A stretch of DNA of 64,000 nt from Paraburkholderia sp. HP33-1 (GTDB lineage: Bacteria > Pseudomonadota > Gammaproteobacteria > Burkholderiales > Burkholderiaceae). The notes below the pieces were generated by a model. That model saw nothing but the letters and a program-made list of their open reading frames with translations. It was not told where the DNA came from and made no database searches. Below, one piece after another: positions 1-9,071 of the stretch. The stretch covers positions 1,860,001-1,924,000 of the forward strand of contig NZ_JAJEJR010000002.1 in the NCBI RefSeq assembly GCF_021390595.1. The letters are read 5' to 3'. The translations under genes and the position numbers were made by a program. The first letter of the stretch is position 1. Each line of letters starts with the position of its first letter.

Positions 1-1469
1 GTGCGGATCGCCTGCTCGAGATTGCGGATCACCGCCTCCGAAAACTCCGTGGTTGCCACATCGCGCAGGCGCAGCAAATTGATCGGCTGCGTCATCCGCT
101 GCTGCCCGACCATCATCAACGTCGTGCCGACAATGCCGCTGATGCTCTCGAGATGGCTCGTGACCTGCGTGTAGCCGACCATCTGCTGACCTTCGTCCGC
201 CGAGTGCTCCACGAGCGACAAGCGACCGATATATTGAAGGATCTCGAAGGCGAGCCGGTCGGTTTCCTTATCCTGGTCGAGCAAGTGATTGATCTCTTCC
301 ATCGTGCCGGTCGACACCATCTGCGAGCCGCGTTGCACGACGTGGAGCACCTGTGCGCCAAGCCGGGTCAGTTCGATACGCACACGTTGCAGTGCAAGCG
401 AGGGCACCGTCAACGACGACTCGTCGAGATACTGCGGATCGCCCGCGGGTTTGGCTGCCTTCGCGCGCTTCGGCACGACCAGTTGCGCGAGCCGCGCAAT
501 CGGATCGGTAAACCAGATCAGCACGAGCGTGTTCGCCACGCTGAAGAGCGTATGCACATTGGCTACCTGACGCGGCGCCTCGGCCGCGAGGCGCGCGAGG
601 CCTTCGAGCTCCGGATGCGACGGCGATACCCAGCGCACGAACTGCGCCATCTGCGGAATGAGGAAGAGCGCGATCGCGACGCCGAGGACATTGAATATCA
701 GATGCACGACGCCGACCTGCACCGCCTCCGGTGTCTTGCCGATCGAGGCAAGCAATGCCGTGCCGCAGGTGCCGACATTCGCGCCGAGAATCAGCGTGAT
801 GGCGGCTTCGAGCGGCATCAAGCCCTGGCCGCTCAACGCAATCACGACCGCGAGCGTCGCCGCCGAGCTTTGCACGATCGCGGTGAAGACCGCCCCCACG
901 ATGATGCCGAAGAGCGGATTGCGCATATCCTGCATCGCGTCGATGAACGGCTGGTACGTGCGCAGCGGATGCGTGGACTCGCCCATCAGCTGGATGCCCA
1001 GGAACAGCAGCCCGAGCCCCATCACGACGCCGCCGATCTGCCGCAGCCGCTCGCGCGGGCCGAACGCGTGCAGCGCAAAGCCGACCGCCAGCATGAATGG
1101 CGTCAGACGCGACACGTCGAACGCGATGATCTGCGCGGTGATCGTCGAGCCGATGTTCGCGCCCATGATCATCGGCACCGACTGGGTTAGCGTCATCAGC
1201 CCGGCGGACACGAAGCCGACCATCAGCACCGTCGTGATGGTCGACGAGTTGAGCAGCGCGGTCACGACGGCCCCTGCCAACACGCCGCGAAACCGGTTCG
1301 CGGTCAGGACGCCGATCAGCGACTGCAGTCTTGATCCCGCGATCGCCTTCAGGCCGCCGGTCAGGAACTCCAGACCGAGAAGAAACAGCGCGAGACCGCC
1401 AATCAACAGTCCGATGATCCCAACGAGGTTCAAGCGCACGGAATCGACGTCAGCCAGATAATCAGTCAT
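1..1469 (-). CDS. Na/Pi cotransporter family protein (3' end cut by window edge)
   Basis: Reading the minus strand from the ATG at 1469 gives a frame open to the window edge, so the gene is partial. The N-terminus is hydrophobic with the repeats typical of Na/Pi cotransporters (LFLLGLEFLTGGL, then ALLNSSTITTVLMVGF and MIMGANIGSTIT, the QSS/GANIGT-type motifs). The last visible stretch (VATTEFSEAVIRNLEQAIR) looks like the C-terminal PhoU-like helical domain of the NptA/YjbB type. Predicted inner-membrane sodium-dependent phosphate transporter. It is divergent from phaB across a 339-base gap. Family assignment is firm; substrate direction is inferred. Confidence 0.85.
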   Translation of the reverse strand, partial: MTDYLADVDSVRLNLVGIIGLLIGGLALFLLGLEFLTGGLKAIAGSRLQSLIGVLTANRFRGVLAGAVVTALLNSSTITTVLMVGFVSAGLMTLTQSVPMIMGANIGSTITAQIIAFDVSRLTPFMLAVGFALHAFGPRERLRQIGGVVMGLGLLFLGIQLMGESTHPLRTYQPFIDAMQDMRNPLFGIIVGAVFTAIVQSSAATLAVVIALSGQGLMPLEAAITLILGANVGTCGTALLASIGKTPEAVQVGVVHLIFNVLGVAIALFLIPQMAQFVRWVSPSHPELEGLARLAAEAPRQVANVHTLFSVANTLVLIWFTDPIARLAQLVVPKRAKAAKPAGDPQYLDESSLTVPSLALQRVRIELTRLGAQVLHVVQRGSQMVSTGTMEEINHLLDQDKETDRLAFEILQYIGRLSLVEHSADEGQQMVGYTQVTSHLESISGIVGTTLMMVGQQRMTQPINLLRLRDVATTEFSEAVIRNLEQAIR

Positions 1470-1697
1470 CCTGATGTGCCTTTGATGATCACGCGAATAG
1501 ACGCAGGAACGTTGGACAGCTCCGCGCCCCGGATCGATGACGGGACAAGCAGTCGGTTTAACTGAGTCCGGGGCAGATATCTGAAGCTAACGCTAAGGGT
1601 AAGAGGAAGATGGCGCGCAGGCAAGGGATTGGGGGCAAATCGGAAGGCGGTGCCGCGTGTGCGCCGCGCCGACGTGTTCTCGATGTCAGATTTGGCA

Positions 1698-1714
1698 GTT
1701 AACCCCTAGGTAAA
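1698..1714. promoter_or_regulatory. CCCCTAGG-containing motif upstream of phaB
   Basis: The 339-base gap between the transporter and phaB contains GTTAACCCCTAGGTAAA about 95 bases before the phaB start. A similar 17-mer (GTTTTCCCCTAGGCTAA) lies at 7811-7827 between vanA and its MarR regulator. CTAG is rare in such genomes, so two copies in promoter regions are notable. Function is unknown. The rest of the gap shows no gene. Confidence 0.3.
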
Positions 1715-1808
1715 AATGCCCATCGTCCCGCCTGATGGCGGCTGCCAATAATGTCTCCATCCTCCATTCAAACTTGCTCCTACTCACCCCAAACAAGAAG
1801 GAGGACTT

Positions 1809-2549
1809 ATGGCAAATCGCATTGCCTACGTAACCGGCGGCATGGGTGGCATCGGAACCGCCATCTGCCAGCGCCTGCATAAAGAAAGCTACACGGTCAT
1901 CGCGGGTTGCGGCCCGAACTCGGCGCGCAAAGCCCGATGGCTGGAAGAACAGAAGGCGCTCGGCTATAACTTCATCGCCTCGGAGGGGAACGTCGCGGAT
2001 TGGGAATCCACGGTGAAAGCATTCGGGAAGGTCAGGACGGAAGTCGGCGAAATCGACGTGCTCGTCAACAACGCGGGCATCACGCGCGACGGCATGTTCC
2101 GCAAGATGACGTACGAAGATTGGCAAGCAGTGATCGACACCAATCTCACGAGCCTCTTCAACGTGACCAAGCAGGTCATCGAGGGCATGGTCGAGCGAGG
2201 CTTTGGGCGCATCATCAACATCTCGTCGGTCAACGGCCAGAAAGGCCAGTTCGGGCAAACCAACTACTCTACCGCCAAGGCCGGTATTCACGGCTTCACG
2301 ATGGCGCTCGCCCAGGAAGTGGCTACCAAGAACGTGACGGTCAACACCGTGTCGCCGGGCTATATCGGCACCGACATGGTCAAGGCCATCCGTCCGGAAG
2401 TGCTGGAAAAAATCGTCGCGACGATTCCGGTGCGGCGTCTCGGCGCGCCGGAAGAAATCGCGTCGATCGTCGCGTGGATCGCTTCGGATCAGGCGGGCTT
2501 CGCGACCGGGGCGGATTTCTCGCTGAACGGCGGTCTGCATATGGGCTAA
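1809..2549 (+). CDS. phaB: Acetoacetyl-CoA reductase PhaB
   Basis: 246-aa short-chain dehydrogenase that reduces acetoacetyl-CoA to (R)-3-hydroxybutyryl-CoA with NADPH for polyhydroxybutyrate synthesis in the cytoplasm. The N-terminal cofactor motif TGGMGGIG (residues 9-16), the NNAG motif, the catalytic Ser in ISSVNGQ and the YSTAK catalytic Tyr/Lys are all visible. The C-terminal GGLHMG ending is characteristic of PhaB. Length matches the family. A strong ribosome site (AAGGAGG) precedes the ATG. No phaC or phaA is adjacent, so this may be a stand-alone phaB paralogue. A hairpin terminator follows directly. Confidence 0.95.
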   Translation: MANRIAYVTGGMGGIGTAICQRLHKESYTVIAGCGPNSARKARWLEEQKALGYNFIASEGNVADWESTVKAFGKVRTEVGEIDVLVNNAGITRDGMFRKMTYEDWQAVIDTNLTSLFNVTKQVIEGMVERGFGRIINISSVNGQKGQFGQTNYSTAKAGIHGFTMALAQEVATKNVTVNTVSPGYIGTDMVKAIRPEVLEKIVATIPVRRLGAPEEIASIVAWIASDQAGFATGADFSLNGGLHMG

Positions 2550-2553
2550 CGGG

Positions 2554-2587
2554 AACGGCGCCGCGTTGTACGCGGCGCAGCCGTTTT
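2554..2587 (+). terminator. Intrinsic terminator after phaB
   Basis: AACGGC and CCGCGT at 2554-2566 pair with ACGCGG and GCCGTT at 2570-2585 around a short loop, and TTTT follows. It begins four bases after the phaB stop codon. Confidence 0.7.
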
Positions 2588-2656
2588 CCGTTCTCGACGT
2601 TTTCAGGTTCCGCGATGGTATCGCGGCCCGCCGCGAGCCGGCGCCTCAGTGAGCTT

Positions 2657-3127
2657 ATGGCCAGAAAAGCGAGCCCTCCTCGCGATGCACATGCGAAGTC
2701 GCCACGCACGCGCCCGAAGGCGATGCTGCGGCCACTCGTGCCTGCCAAAGCAGGCGAAATCTCGCTCGACTATCACATGACGCTCGAGGCATTACGCAGC
2801 GGCGTCGCTAATCAATATCATGTCGGCAGCATGGCGCAGGCCATTTACATGGCGATGCTGCTGAATCAGCGCGGCTTTGGTCTGGCCGTACCCGAACTGT
2901 TCCGCGACGCCGAGGGCGTGATTCTGCGCTGCCGGCAGGCGGGACTCGAAACCGGCATCTGCGCCGTCGATCACGACGCGTACGCGCTACTCGGTCAGGT
3001 TCTCACGCTCTTCGATGAGCAACTCGCGGCAGCGCCGGTGCAGGAGTTGATCGCCGTCAACGCGAAGCTGAAGATGCTTTTCAGCGCCGCCAACGGCACG
3101 GGCGACTGCAACGGGAACCTTGCATAG
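2657..3127 (+). CDS. Hypothetical protein, 156 aa
   Basis: Open frame with a basic, Pro/Arg/Lys-rich N-terminus (about residues 1-35), then a predicted soluble helical region with conserved-looking blocks such as GSMAQAIYMAMLLNQRGFG and two Cys (CRQAG, GICAVDHDA). No family was recognised. Two in-frame ATGs compete: 2657, and 2615, which adds 14 residues and has an AGG eight bases upstream. 2657 was kept as the shorter choice, but neither has a strong ribosome site. It follows the phaB terminator and precedes the acylase gene by 55 bases on the same strand. The frame is retained to a stop without internal breaks, which supports a real gene. Confidence 0.6.
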   Translation: MARKASPPRDAHAKSPRTRPKAMLRPLVPAKAGEISLDYHMTLEALRSGVANQYHVGSMAQAIYMAMLLNQRGFGLAVPELFRDAEGVILRCRQAGLETGICAVDHDAYALLGQVLTLFDEQLAAAPVQELIAVNAKLKMLFSAANGTGDCNGNLA

Positions 3128-3182
3128 CGAAGCGCGGTCGACACGCCAGTCACCGCTCAACGTCCGCCCAATCACGAAAGCC

Positions 3183-5633
3183 ATGCGTTCGAACGTCTCC
3201 CTGCAGCGCCGCGTCGCCGCGCTGCTCATTACCCTGCCCGTCGCCGCCGCGCTGCAAAGCTGCGCGAGCCCGGATACCGACAGCGTCACGCATGCCGGCC
3301 CCTATCGCGCCGAGATCCGCCGCACGGCGCTCGGCATTCCGCACATCAAGGCCGACGACTGGGGCAGCCTCGGCTACGGATACGGCTACGTACAGGCACA
3401 AGACAATCTGTGCACGATGGCCGAAAGCTTCGTCACCTATCGCGGCGAACGCTCTCGCTTCTTCGGCGCGAACGCGCGCCCCGCGTCAGGCGCGACGTTC
3501 GGCGAGTCCGACAATCTCAACTCGGACTTCTTCTTCCGTTTCATCGCCGACGATGCCGCCATCGCGCGCTACCGCAGAAGCCAGACGGACGACATGCGCG
3601 CGCTGATCGACGGCTTCGTCGCCGGCTATAACCGCTACGTCGCCGATCTCGCGCACGGTGATTTTCCGGGTGCGCATGCGGATTGCCGCGCGGAGCCGTG
3701 GCTCGGCAGGATTAGCAACGCGGATATCTATCGGCGTCAGTACGCGGCGAATCTGGCTGGTGGCGAAGCGCGCTTCGTCCATGCGATCGCGACCGCGCAA
3801 CCGCCGCAGGCCACGCCGGTGCCGCCGCACAGCGCATTGCCCGATGACGGCCATGTCGATACACCGCTCGCTGAATTCGGCGGCCACGCAGGCATCGGCA
3901 GCAACGCGCTCGCGTTCGGCGCGGACGCGACGCACATCGGCAGCGCGCTGCTGCTCGGCAATCCGCACTGGTTCTGGACCGGCCCCGATCGCTTCTACCA
4001 GGCTCAGCTCACTATTCCAGGCAGGCTGAACGTCAGTGGCGTGTCTTTTCTGGGCGTGCCGCTGGTCATGATCGGCTTCAACGACAACGTCGCGTGGACG
4101 CACACCGTGTCCACCGCGAAGCGCTTCGGCCTCTTCGAGCTGACGCTCGTGCCTGGCGCGCCGACCCAATATCAGGTCGATGGCAAGACCGAAGCGATGA
4201 CACCAACGCGCGTAAGCGTCGAAGTGCGCGCCGACGACGGTTCGCTGCATACCGTGTCGCGCACGCTGTACCGCTCGCGCTACGGTCCGCTCGTCAATCT
4301 CCGCGCGATGTCGCCCGCGCTCGCGTGGAATGCGCAGCAAGCGTTCGCGTTACGCGATATCAACGTCGACAACTTCCGCGCGTTTGAAAACTTCCTCGAA
4401 TGGAATCAGGCGACTTCGCTCGATGATTTCATTCGCATCCAGAAGAAGAACGCGGCCATGCCGTGGGTCAACACGATCGCGATCGGCCGCGACGATCCGC
4501 GCGTCTGGTACGCGGATATCGGCGCGATCCCGGACGTGCCCGACGACCTCGCGCAGCGCTGCACGCCGCCGGTCGGCAAGGCACTCGCTCAGATGATGCC
4601 CGGCGTGCCGGTCCTCGACGGTTCGCGCGGCGACTGCGACTGGCGCGACGAGGCCGCAGCCGTGCAGCATCATGCGTTGCCGGTCGCGCAAATGCCGTCG
4701 CTGTTGCGGCGCGACTATGTCGGCAATTTCAACGACAGTTACTGGCTCAGTAACCCGGCCGCTCCACTGACCGGCTACGCGAAGATCATCGGCGCGACCA
4801 GCGCGCCGCAGACGCTGCGCACACGTCTCGGTCATACGATTGCCGCGCAATTGCAGACCGATCCGCATGGCGTTTCCGCGGATGCGCTCGGCCACGCGGC
4901 ACTCGATAGCCGCTCGATGTCGGCGTTGCTGTTCAAGCAACCAGTGCTCGACCTTCTGTGCAGCAGCGAAGCGCTCGCGGCCCTGCCGGCCGATCCGAAC
5001 GCCGACGAACAGCGCGCGGCGTGCAAAGTACTCGCCGCATGGGACGATACGGCAGCGGCCGGCGCAGTGGGTGCGACCTTGTGGGACGAACTGTGGCGGC
5101 GTCTACTAACGATTCCGCCCGCGCAGCTATACGCGGTGCCGTTCGATCCCGCGAAGCCATTAACCACGCCCGCGGGCATCACCGCCGATCCCGCGAAGCT
5201 CGCCGCCGCGCTCCATGACGCGCTCGCGGCCCTGCAACGCGCCGGCATCGCGATCGATGCGCCGCGCAGCGCGGCACTCTACGTGCAACGCAACGCCGAG
5301 CGCATTCCACTATTCGGTGGTTGCGATGCGGGCGGCTATTTCACCGCGGCGTGCGCCGCGCACCCGTTCGATGAGAGTGGCTATTCGATGAACGTCAAGC
5401 CAATGGGCGATACGTACTTGCAGATCGTGTCGTTCGCCGGCGCTCAGGTGATCGCGCACACGCTGCTCGCGCCGTCCGAATCGGACGATCCGGCGTCTGC
5501 GCACTACGCCGACGGTACGCGCGATTACGCAGCACAACGCTGGACGCTTATCCCCTTCTCGGAAGAATCGATTGCGCACGATCCTGCGTTGAGTGTCCGC
5601 ACGCTGAGTTCGTCTGATGCGAAAGCGCAATGA
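3183..5633 (+). CDS. Penicillin acylase family protein (probable secreted N-terminal nucleophile amidase)
   Basis: 816-aa precursor from the ATG at 3183. An ATG 63 bases earlier is in frame, but the later one places a signal peptide at the N-terminus. The signal (RRVAALLITLPVAAALQSC) may end in a lipobox with Cys27. The family layout is signal, small alpha chain, spacer, then a beta chain starting at the nucleophile in GIGSNALAFG, where Ser240 would be exposed by autocleavage. GNPHWFWTGP and the later NFNDSYWLSNP fit the beta-subunit active site. Such enzymes hydrolyse amides including acyl-homoserine lactones, aculeacin or beta-lactam side chains. The substrate here cannot be read from sequence. 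It acts in the periplasm or on the membrane. Confidence 0.9.
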   Translation: MRSNVSLQRRVAALLITLPVAAALQSCASPDTDSVTHAGPYRAEIRRTALGIPHIKADDWGSLGYGYGYVQAQDNLCTMAESFVTYRGERSRFFGANARPASGATFGESDNLNSDFFFRFIADDAAIARYRRSQTDDMRALIDGFVAGYNRYVADLAHGDFPGAHADCRAEPWLGRISNADIYRRQYAANLAGGEARFVHAIATAQPPQATPVPPHSALPDDGHVDTPLAEFGGHAGIGSNALAFGADATHIGSALLLGNPHWFWTGPDRFYQAQLTIPGRLNVSGVSFLGVPLVMIGFNDNVAWTHTVSTAKRFGLFELTLVPGAPTQYQVDGKTEAMTPTRVSVEVRADDGSLHTVSRTLYRSRYGPLVNLRAMSPALAWNAQQAFALRDINVDNFRAFENFLEWNQATSLDDFIRIQKKNAAMPWVNTIAIGRDDPRVWYADIGAIPDVPDDLAQRCTPPVGKALAQMMPGVPVLDGSRGDCDWRDEAAAVQHHALPVAQMPSLLRRDYVGNFNDSYWLSNPAAPLTGYAKIIGATSAPQTLRTRLGHTIAAQLQTDPHGVSADALGHAALDSRSMSALLFKQPVLDLLCSSEALAALPADPNADEQRAACKVLAAWDDTAAAGAVGATLWDELWRRLLTIPPAQLYAVPFDPAKPLTTPAGITADPAKLAAALHDALAALQRAGIAIDAPRSAALYVQRNAERIPLFGGCDAGGYFTAACAAHPFDESGYSMNVKPMGDTYLQIVSFAGAQVIAHTLLAPSESDDPASAHYADGTRDYAAQRWTLIPFSEESIAHDPALSVRTLSSSDAKAQ

Positions 5634-5666
5634 GCGGTACGACGGGCAGCACGCCCGTCGTACCGC
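5634..5666. terminator. Perfect 14-bp hairpin between convergent genes
   Basis: GCGGTACGACGGGC (5634-5647) and its exact complement (5653-5666) flank a five-base AGCAC loop. The hairpin starts at the base after the acylase stop and ends six bases before the vanB stop. Neither strand has a long T-tract after it, so it is probably a bidirectional transcription barrier rather than a textbook terminator. Confidence 0.6.
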
Positions 5667-5672
5667 AAAAGC

Positions 5673-6638
5673 TCACAGATCGAGCACCAGTAGCGGCGAT
5701 TTCGCGCGCGAGCAGCACGGCAGGAACTGATCGTTCGCCGCGCGTTCCTCGTCGGTCAGATACGAATCCCGATGATCCGGCTCGCCGGACAGCACCCGCG
5801 TCAGACAGGTGCCGCACACCCCCTGTTCGCACGACGTGATGACCTCGACGCCATGCGCGGCCAGCGCCTGGACGACCGTACATTCCGGCGGTACGTCGAT
5901 GGTTGCGCCGCTGGTCGCGATGCGCACCTGAAAGCTGCCGCCCGTCGCTGCCTGATTCGCGGGTGCGCCGAAGAACTCGTAGTGCAGCCTGTTTTCCGGC
6001 CAGCCCCTGGCGCGCGCGGTCTCGAGCACGAAGTCCATGAAGCCGCGCGGACCGCACACATAGAGATGCGTGCCGGCCGGCGCATCGCTCAGCGCCTGCT
6101 CGATATCGAACGTCGATCCCCCCGGATCGTCATCGTGATGAAGCTGGACCGACTTCGCAAAGCCAGCCTGCGCGAGGCGCTCTACGAACGCCGTGCGTTC
6201 CTTCGAACGCGTGCAATAGTGCATCTCGAACGACGCGCCCGTGGCGGCAAGCCGCTCGGCCATGCAGAGAATCGGCGTGACACCGATACCGCCCGCGAGC
6301 AGCAGATGATGTGCTGCATCGTCAGCGAGCGCGAAATGATTGCGCGGCGCGCTGATCTGCAGGCGGTCGCCTTCGCGGACCAGATCATGCACGGCTTTCG
6401 ATCCGCCGCGTCCCGCTTCATCACGCAGCACCGCGATCAGATAGCGATGCGTTTCGCGCGGATCATTGCACAGGGAGTACTGCCGCACGAGCCCATTGGG
6501 TAAATGCACGTCGACATGCGAACCGGCGTCGAAAGCGGGCAACGGTTGACCGTTTTCGCTCGCGAGTTCAAAACTCGTGATACCGAGCGCTTCGTCGCGC
6601 CGGCGCGCAACCACGACATTCAGGACGGGATGATTCAT
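5673..6638 (-). CDS. vanB: Vanillate O-demethylase reductase subunit (PDR/VanB type)
   Basis: 321-aa iron-sulfur flavoprotein reductase. Domains in order are an FMN-binding barrel with RQYSLCND, an NAD-binding domain with LLAGGIGVTPIL, and a C-terminal 2Fe-2S plant-type ferredoxin with SCEQGVCGTCLTRVL and a later CC. This order is specific to the phthalate dioxygenase reductase/VanB class. It passes electrons from NADH to VanA. Its start overlaps the vanA stop by four bases (ATGA), so the two are translationally coupled. The family is certain; vanillate as substrate is inferred from the VanA partner and the MarR neighbour. Confidence 0.92.
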   Translation of the reverse strand: MNHPVLNVVVARRRDEALGITSFELASENGQPLPAFDAGSHVDVHLPNGLVRQYSLCNDPRETHRYLIAVLRDEAGRGGSKAVHDLVREGDRLQISAPRNHFALADDAAHHLLLAGGIGVTPILCMAERLAATGASFEMHYCTRSKERTAFVERLAQAGFAKSVQLHHDDDPGGSTFDIEQALSDAPAGTHLYVCGPRGFMDFVLETARARGWPENRLHYEFFGAPANQAATGGSFQVRIATSGATIDVPPECTVVQALAAHGVEVITSCEQGVCGTCLTRVLSGEPDHRDSYLTDEERAANDQFLPCCSRAKSPLLVLDL

Positions 6639-7720
6639 GTCGCCGTCCGCACTGGAATCACGCGCGTCACTTCAGCTTGCGGCGCGCCGGTCTGCGCGCG
6701 TTCCTGCTCGACGAGCCGATCGATCACGCGACGCGACATCACGCCGCCCGCATCGATATTGAGCTTCAGCAGATTGCGCTCGGGCCAACGCAACAAGTTC
6801 TGCTGCTGACGTTCGAGCATCTCCAGATCTTCGCTGAAGATCTTGCCCTGCCCTTCGCGGATGCTGGCGGTCAGCGCGGCATCGTCGGGACGGAAATTGC
6901 GTGCCATGCCCCAGAAATACCAGATCGACGTTTCCGTTTCCGGCGTGATGAAGTCCACCACGATCGACGACGCCTTCCTGTCGGCCGGCGCGTGATAGCC
7001 GCCATGCCCGGCATGCGCGACGCCGACCTCGATCAGCACGTGACTCGGCGGCGTGAAGTGGCAGATCTGCCAACGATCGACGGGCACGTCGTCGGCGAGG
7101 CCATTACCGCGCAAGGCCATCTTCCAGAACGGAGGCGCCGCGACGTTTTCCATGAAACGGCTCGTGCGCACGGTATCGCCTTCGGCCACGGTTTTCGGCG
7201 CAGCTTCGTCGATTTCCTTTTGCCCGATGCTGTTCGCGTGCACATAGGTCTCGTGCGTCAGATCCATCAGGTTGTCGATCATCAGCCGGTAGTCGCAGCG
7301 GATGTGATAAAGCCCGCCGCCATAGGCCCATTCGGCACTCTCCGCCCACTCCAGATGATGCAGTTTGCCGGCATCGGCCTGCGCCGCATCGCCGGGCCAC
7401 ACCCAGACGAAACCGTAGCGCTCGATCACCGGATAGCCGCGAATCGAAGGAAAGCCGTTGACGCGTTGACCCGGCATGCCGGTCGCCTTGCCCTGACAGC
7501 CCATTTCGAGGCCGTGATAGCCGCACACGAGCGTGCCGTCGCGCACGAAACCAAGGGACAGCGGCGCGCCGCGATGCGGGCAGAAGTCTTCGAGCGCCAT
7601 CACGGCGCCTTGCGCGTTGCGATAGAAAACCATCGGCTCGCCACAGATCTGACGGCCGAGCGGCTTATCCGCGACTTCATCGGGCATACAGGCGACGTAC
7701 CACGCATTCTTTGGGAACAT
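6635..7720 (-). CDS. vanA: Vanillate O-demethylase oxygenase subunit
   Basis: 361-aa Rieske non-haem iron oxygenase. The Rieske ligands are CPH (Cys47, His49) and CGYHG (Cys66, His69). The mononuclear iron site is in NLMDLTHETYVHAN. The enzyme converts vanillate to protocatechuate and releases the methoxyl carbon as formaldehyde, using electrons from VanB. Length and N-terminus (MFPKNAWYVA) are typical of VanA. It is the first gene of a vanAB operon divergent from a MarR-type regulator. The formaldehyde it makes could feed the H4MPT pathway encoded 43 kb downstream. A different methoxy- or methylaromatic acid remains possible. Confidence 0.92.
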   Translation of the reverse strand: MFPKNAWYVACMPDEVADKPLGRQICGEPMVFYRNAQGAVMALEDFCPHRGAPLSLGFVRDGTLVCGYHGLEMGCQGKATGMPGQRVNGFPSIRGYPVIERYGFVWVWPGDAAQADAGKLHHLEWAESAEWAYGGGLYHIRCDYRLMIDNLMDLTHETYVHANSIGQKEIDEAAPKTVAEGDTVRTSRFMENVAAPPFWKMALRGNGLADDVPVDRWQICHFTPPSHVLIEVGVAHAGHGGYHAPADRKASSIVVDFITPETETSIWYFWGMARNFRPDDAALTASIREGQGKIFSEDLEMLERQQQNLLRWPERNLLKLNIDAGGVMSRRVIDRLVEQERAQTGAPQAEVTRVIPVRTAT

Positions 7721-7743
7721 GTCAGTCTCACTCCTTGTTATTC

Positions 7744-7790
7744 GTGCGACTCATTCCGTGCACTCATTGTGATTCAGTGTACTCAATGTG
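7744..7790. promoter_or_regulatory. Repeated operator-like elements in the vanA/MarR intergenic region
   Basis: Two direct copies, GTGCACTCATTGTG (7758-7771) and GTGTACTCAATGTG (7777-7790), are spaced 19 bases apart. A weaker third copy with one extra base (GTGCGACTCATT) starts at 7744. They lie just upstream of the vanA start and are plausible binding sites for the divergent MarR protein. Binding itself is inferred. Confidence 0.5.
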
Positions 7791-7879
7791 CCTTTAATGA
7801 TTAAATGAAGGTTTTCCCCTAGGCTAACTTTCAATCGGGTAACACGAAGGCCGTTTCTGCATTTCCATTAGCAGAGAAA

Positions 7880-8404
7880 ATGCGCGCGGCTTTCAGAACA
7901 TATATGGCCACTACAACAGATACCAGCACTACCGCGATCAGCATCGCACTGTACGACCAGCCTGGCCATCTGATCCGACGCGCGCATCAGATTTCCGTGT
8001 CCATGTTTCATGATCTGGTCGGACGCGAGGTGACGCCCGTGCAATATGCGGTGCTCAGAATGCTGCAGGAATTGCCCGGACTCGATCAGGTCACGCTTGC
8101 GCAGCGGGTCGGCCTCGACACGTCGACCACCGCCGATATTGCGGTGCGACTCGAAGCGAAAGGCTGGATCGTGCGCGAAGTTCTGCCGCGCCGTCAGCGT
8201 CGTTTATTGCTGACGCCGGCCGGAGAACAGTTGCTCGACGAATTGATCCCCGGCGTCAACGCGCTCAATCACGGCCTGCTCGACGGAATGGGAGAAGAAG
8301 ATGCGCACGAGCTATTGAGGCTGCTGAGAAAGTTCGTTCATCTGAATAACGATCAAAGCCGCGCGCCGCTGCGCAGTGCGAGCGACGACGCGAATTCGAA
8401 CTAA
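7880..8404 (+). CDS. MarR family transcriptional regulator, likely of vanAB
   Basis: 174-aa protein with a winged-helix domain. QYAVLRMLQELPGLDQVTLAQRVGLDTSTTADIAVRL-type helix-turn-helix residues are followed by the basic wing (VLPRRQRRLLLTPAGEQL). It is divergent from vanAB across 159 bases that contain repeated operator-like elements, so it is the likely repressor or sensor of vanAB. The start is uncertain: ATG 7880 gives MRAAF, and ATG 7904 gives MATTT, eight residues shorter. Neither has a convincing ribosome site. Its stop overlaps the stop of the convergent membrane-protein gene by four bases. Confidence 0.85.
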   Translation: MRAAFRTYMATTTDTSTTAISIALYDQPGHLIRRAHQISVSMFHDLVGREVTPVQYAVLRMLQELPGLDQVTLAQRVGLDTSTTADIAVRLEAKGWIVREVLPRRQRRLLLTPAGEQLLDELIPGVNALNHGLLDGMGEEDAHELLRLLRKFVHLNNDQSRAPLRSASDDANSN

Positions 8405-9063
8405 CCCGCCACCGCCGCATTCAACGCCAGCGACACGCCTCCCACCAGAATCAGACTCGACGCCCACACCGCATCCAGATTGAACCAGCTGCGCGACACG
8501 AACCTGAGCCCCAGGTAGCGATAAACGAGCCACGCGAGCACGCCGCCGGTTACGGTCATCGCGGCCGCGTGCACCGCGGAGACCGACAGCGCCATGCGCA
8601 GACTGGTTTCGATCAACGTTTGCGCGGCTTTGTGGGCACTGTCCATGTCGTTGGCGCGGCACAGTCCGAGATAGATCGGCACCAGCATCAAGGCGGCCCC
8701 GTGCGCGATCGCCACCGCAAACGACCACAGCGCGAGCCGCGACGGCGGAATTCTCGCCAGCACCCGCGGATGACGCCGGCGCATCAGCAACGTCAGACCG
8801 AAGCCGATCACGAGCAGGCTCGCGCCGATCTGGATTTGACGCTGCCATGCGAGCACGCCCGCGAGCATCGCGAACGGCAGCATCATCAGCAGGATGGCGA
8901 GCGCGTGCCCTGCCGCGAGATAAAGAAGTGCGACGAGCAGCGCTCGCGCGCGTCGCTGCATCAGCGCGTTCGATACCGCGAGCGGCCATCCCATCGCCGG
9001 ATTGAGCCCGTGATACACACCGCTCGCGACAACGGCCAGCCACAGTGCCGCTTGCGGCGACAC
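8401..9063 (-). CDS. Integral membrane protein linked to SBP56
   Basis: 220-aa polytopic membrane protein with about six hydrophobic segments (for example ALWLAVVASGVYHG, ALLVALLYLAAGHALAILLM, LALWSFAVAIAHGAALML). Motifs HGLNPAMGWP and AHGAAL contain membrane His residues reminiscent of HupE/UreH-type metal transporters, but no family is claimed. A frame extends upstream to 9264 inside the SBP56 gene. The GTG at 9063 is the best start because it lies eight bases after the SBP56 stop. It probably forms an operon with the SBP56 gene and could handle copper or a reaction product; that role is speculative. Confidence 0.75.
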   Translation of the reverse strand: MSPQAALWLAVVASGVYHGLNPAMGWPLAVSNALMQRRARALLVALLYLAAGHALAILLMMLPFAMLAGVLAWQRQIQIGASLLVIGFGLTLLMRRRHPRVLARIPPSRLALWSFAVAIAHGAALMLVPIYLGLCRANDMDSAHKAAQTLIETSLRMALSVSAVHAAAMTVTGGVLAWLVYRYLGLRFVSRSWFNLDAVWASSLILVGGVSLALNAAVAG

Positions 9064-9071
9064 CGCGCCGC

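Noticed and set aside
153..1461. Long plus-strand frames over the first gene
   Set aside because: They are antisense to the Na/Pi cotransporter gene, whose minus-strand translation has clear family motifs.
2000..2656. Upstream part of the frame ending at 3127
   Set aside because: This part overlaps phaB in another frame and crosses its terminator; only the part from 2657 (or 2615) is plausible.
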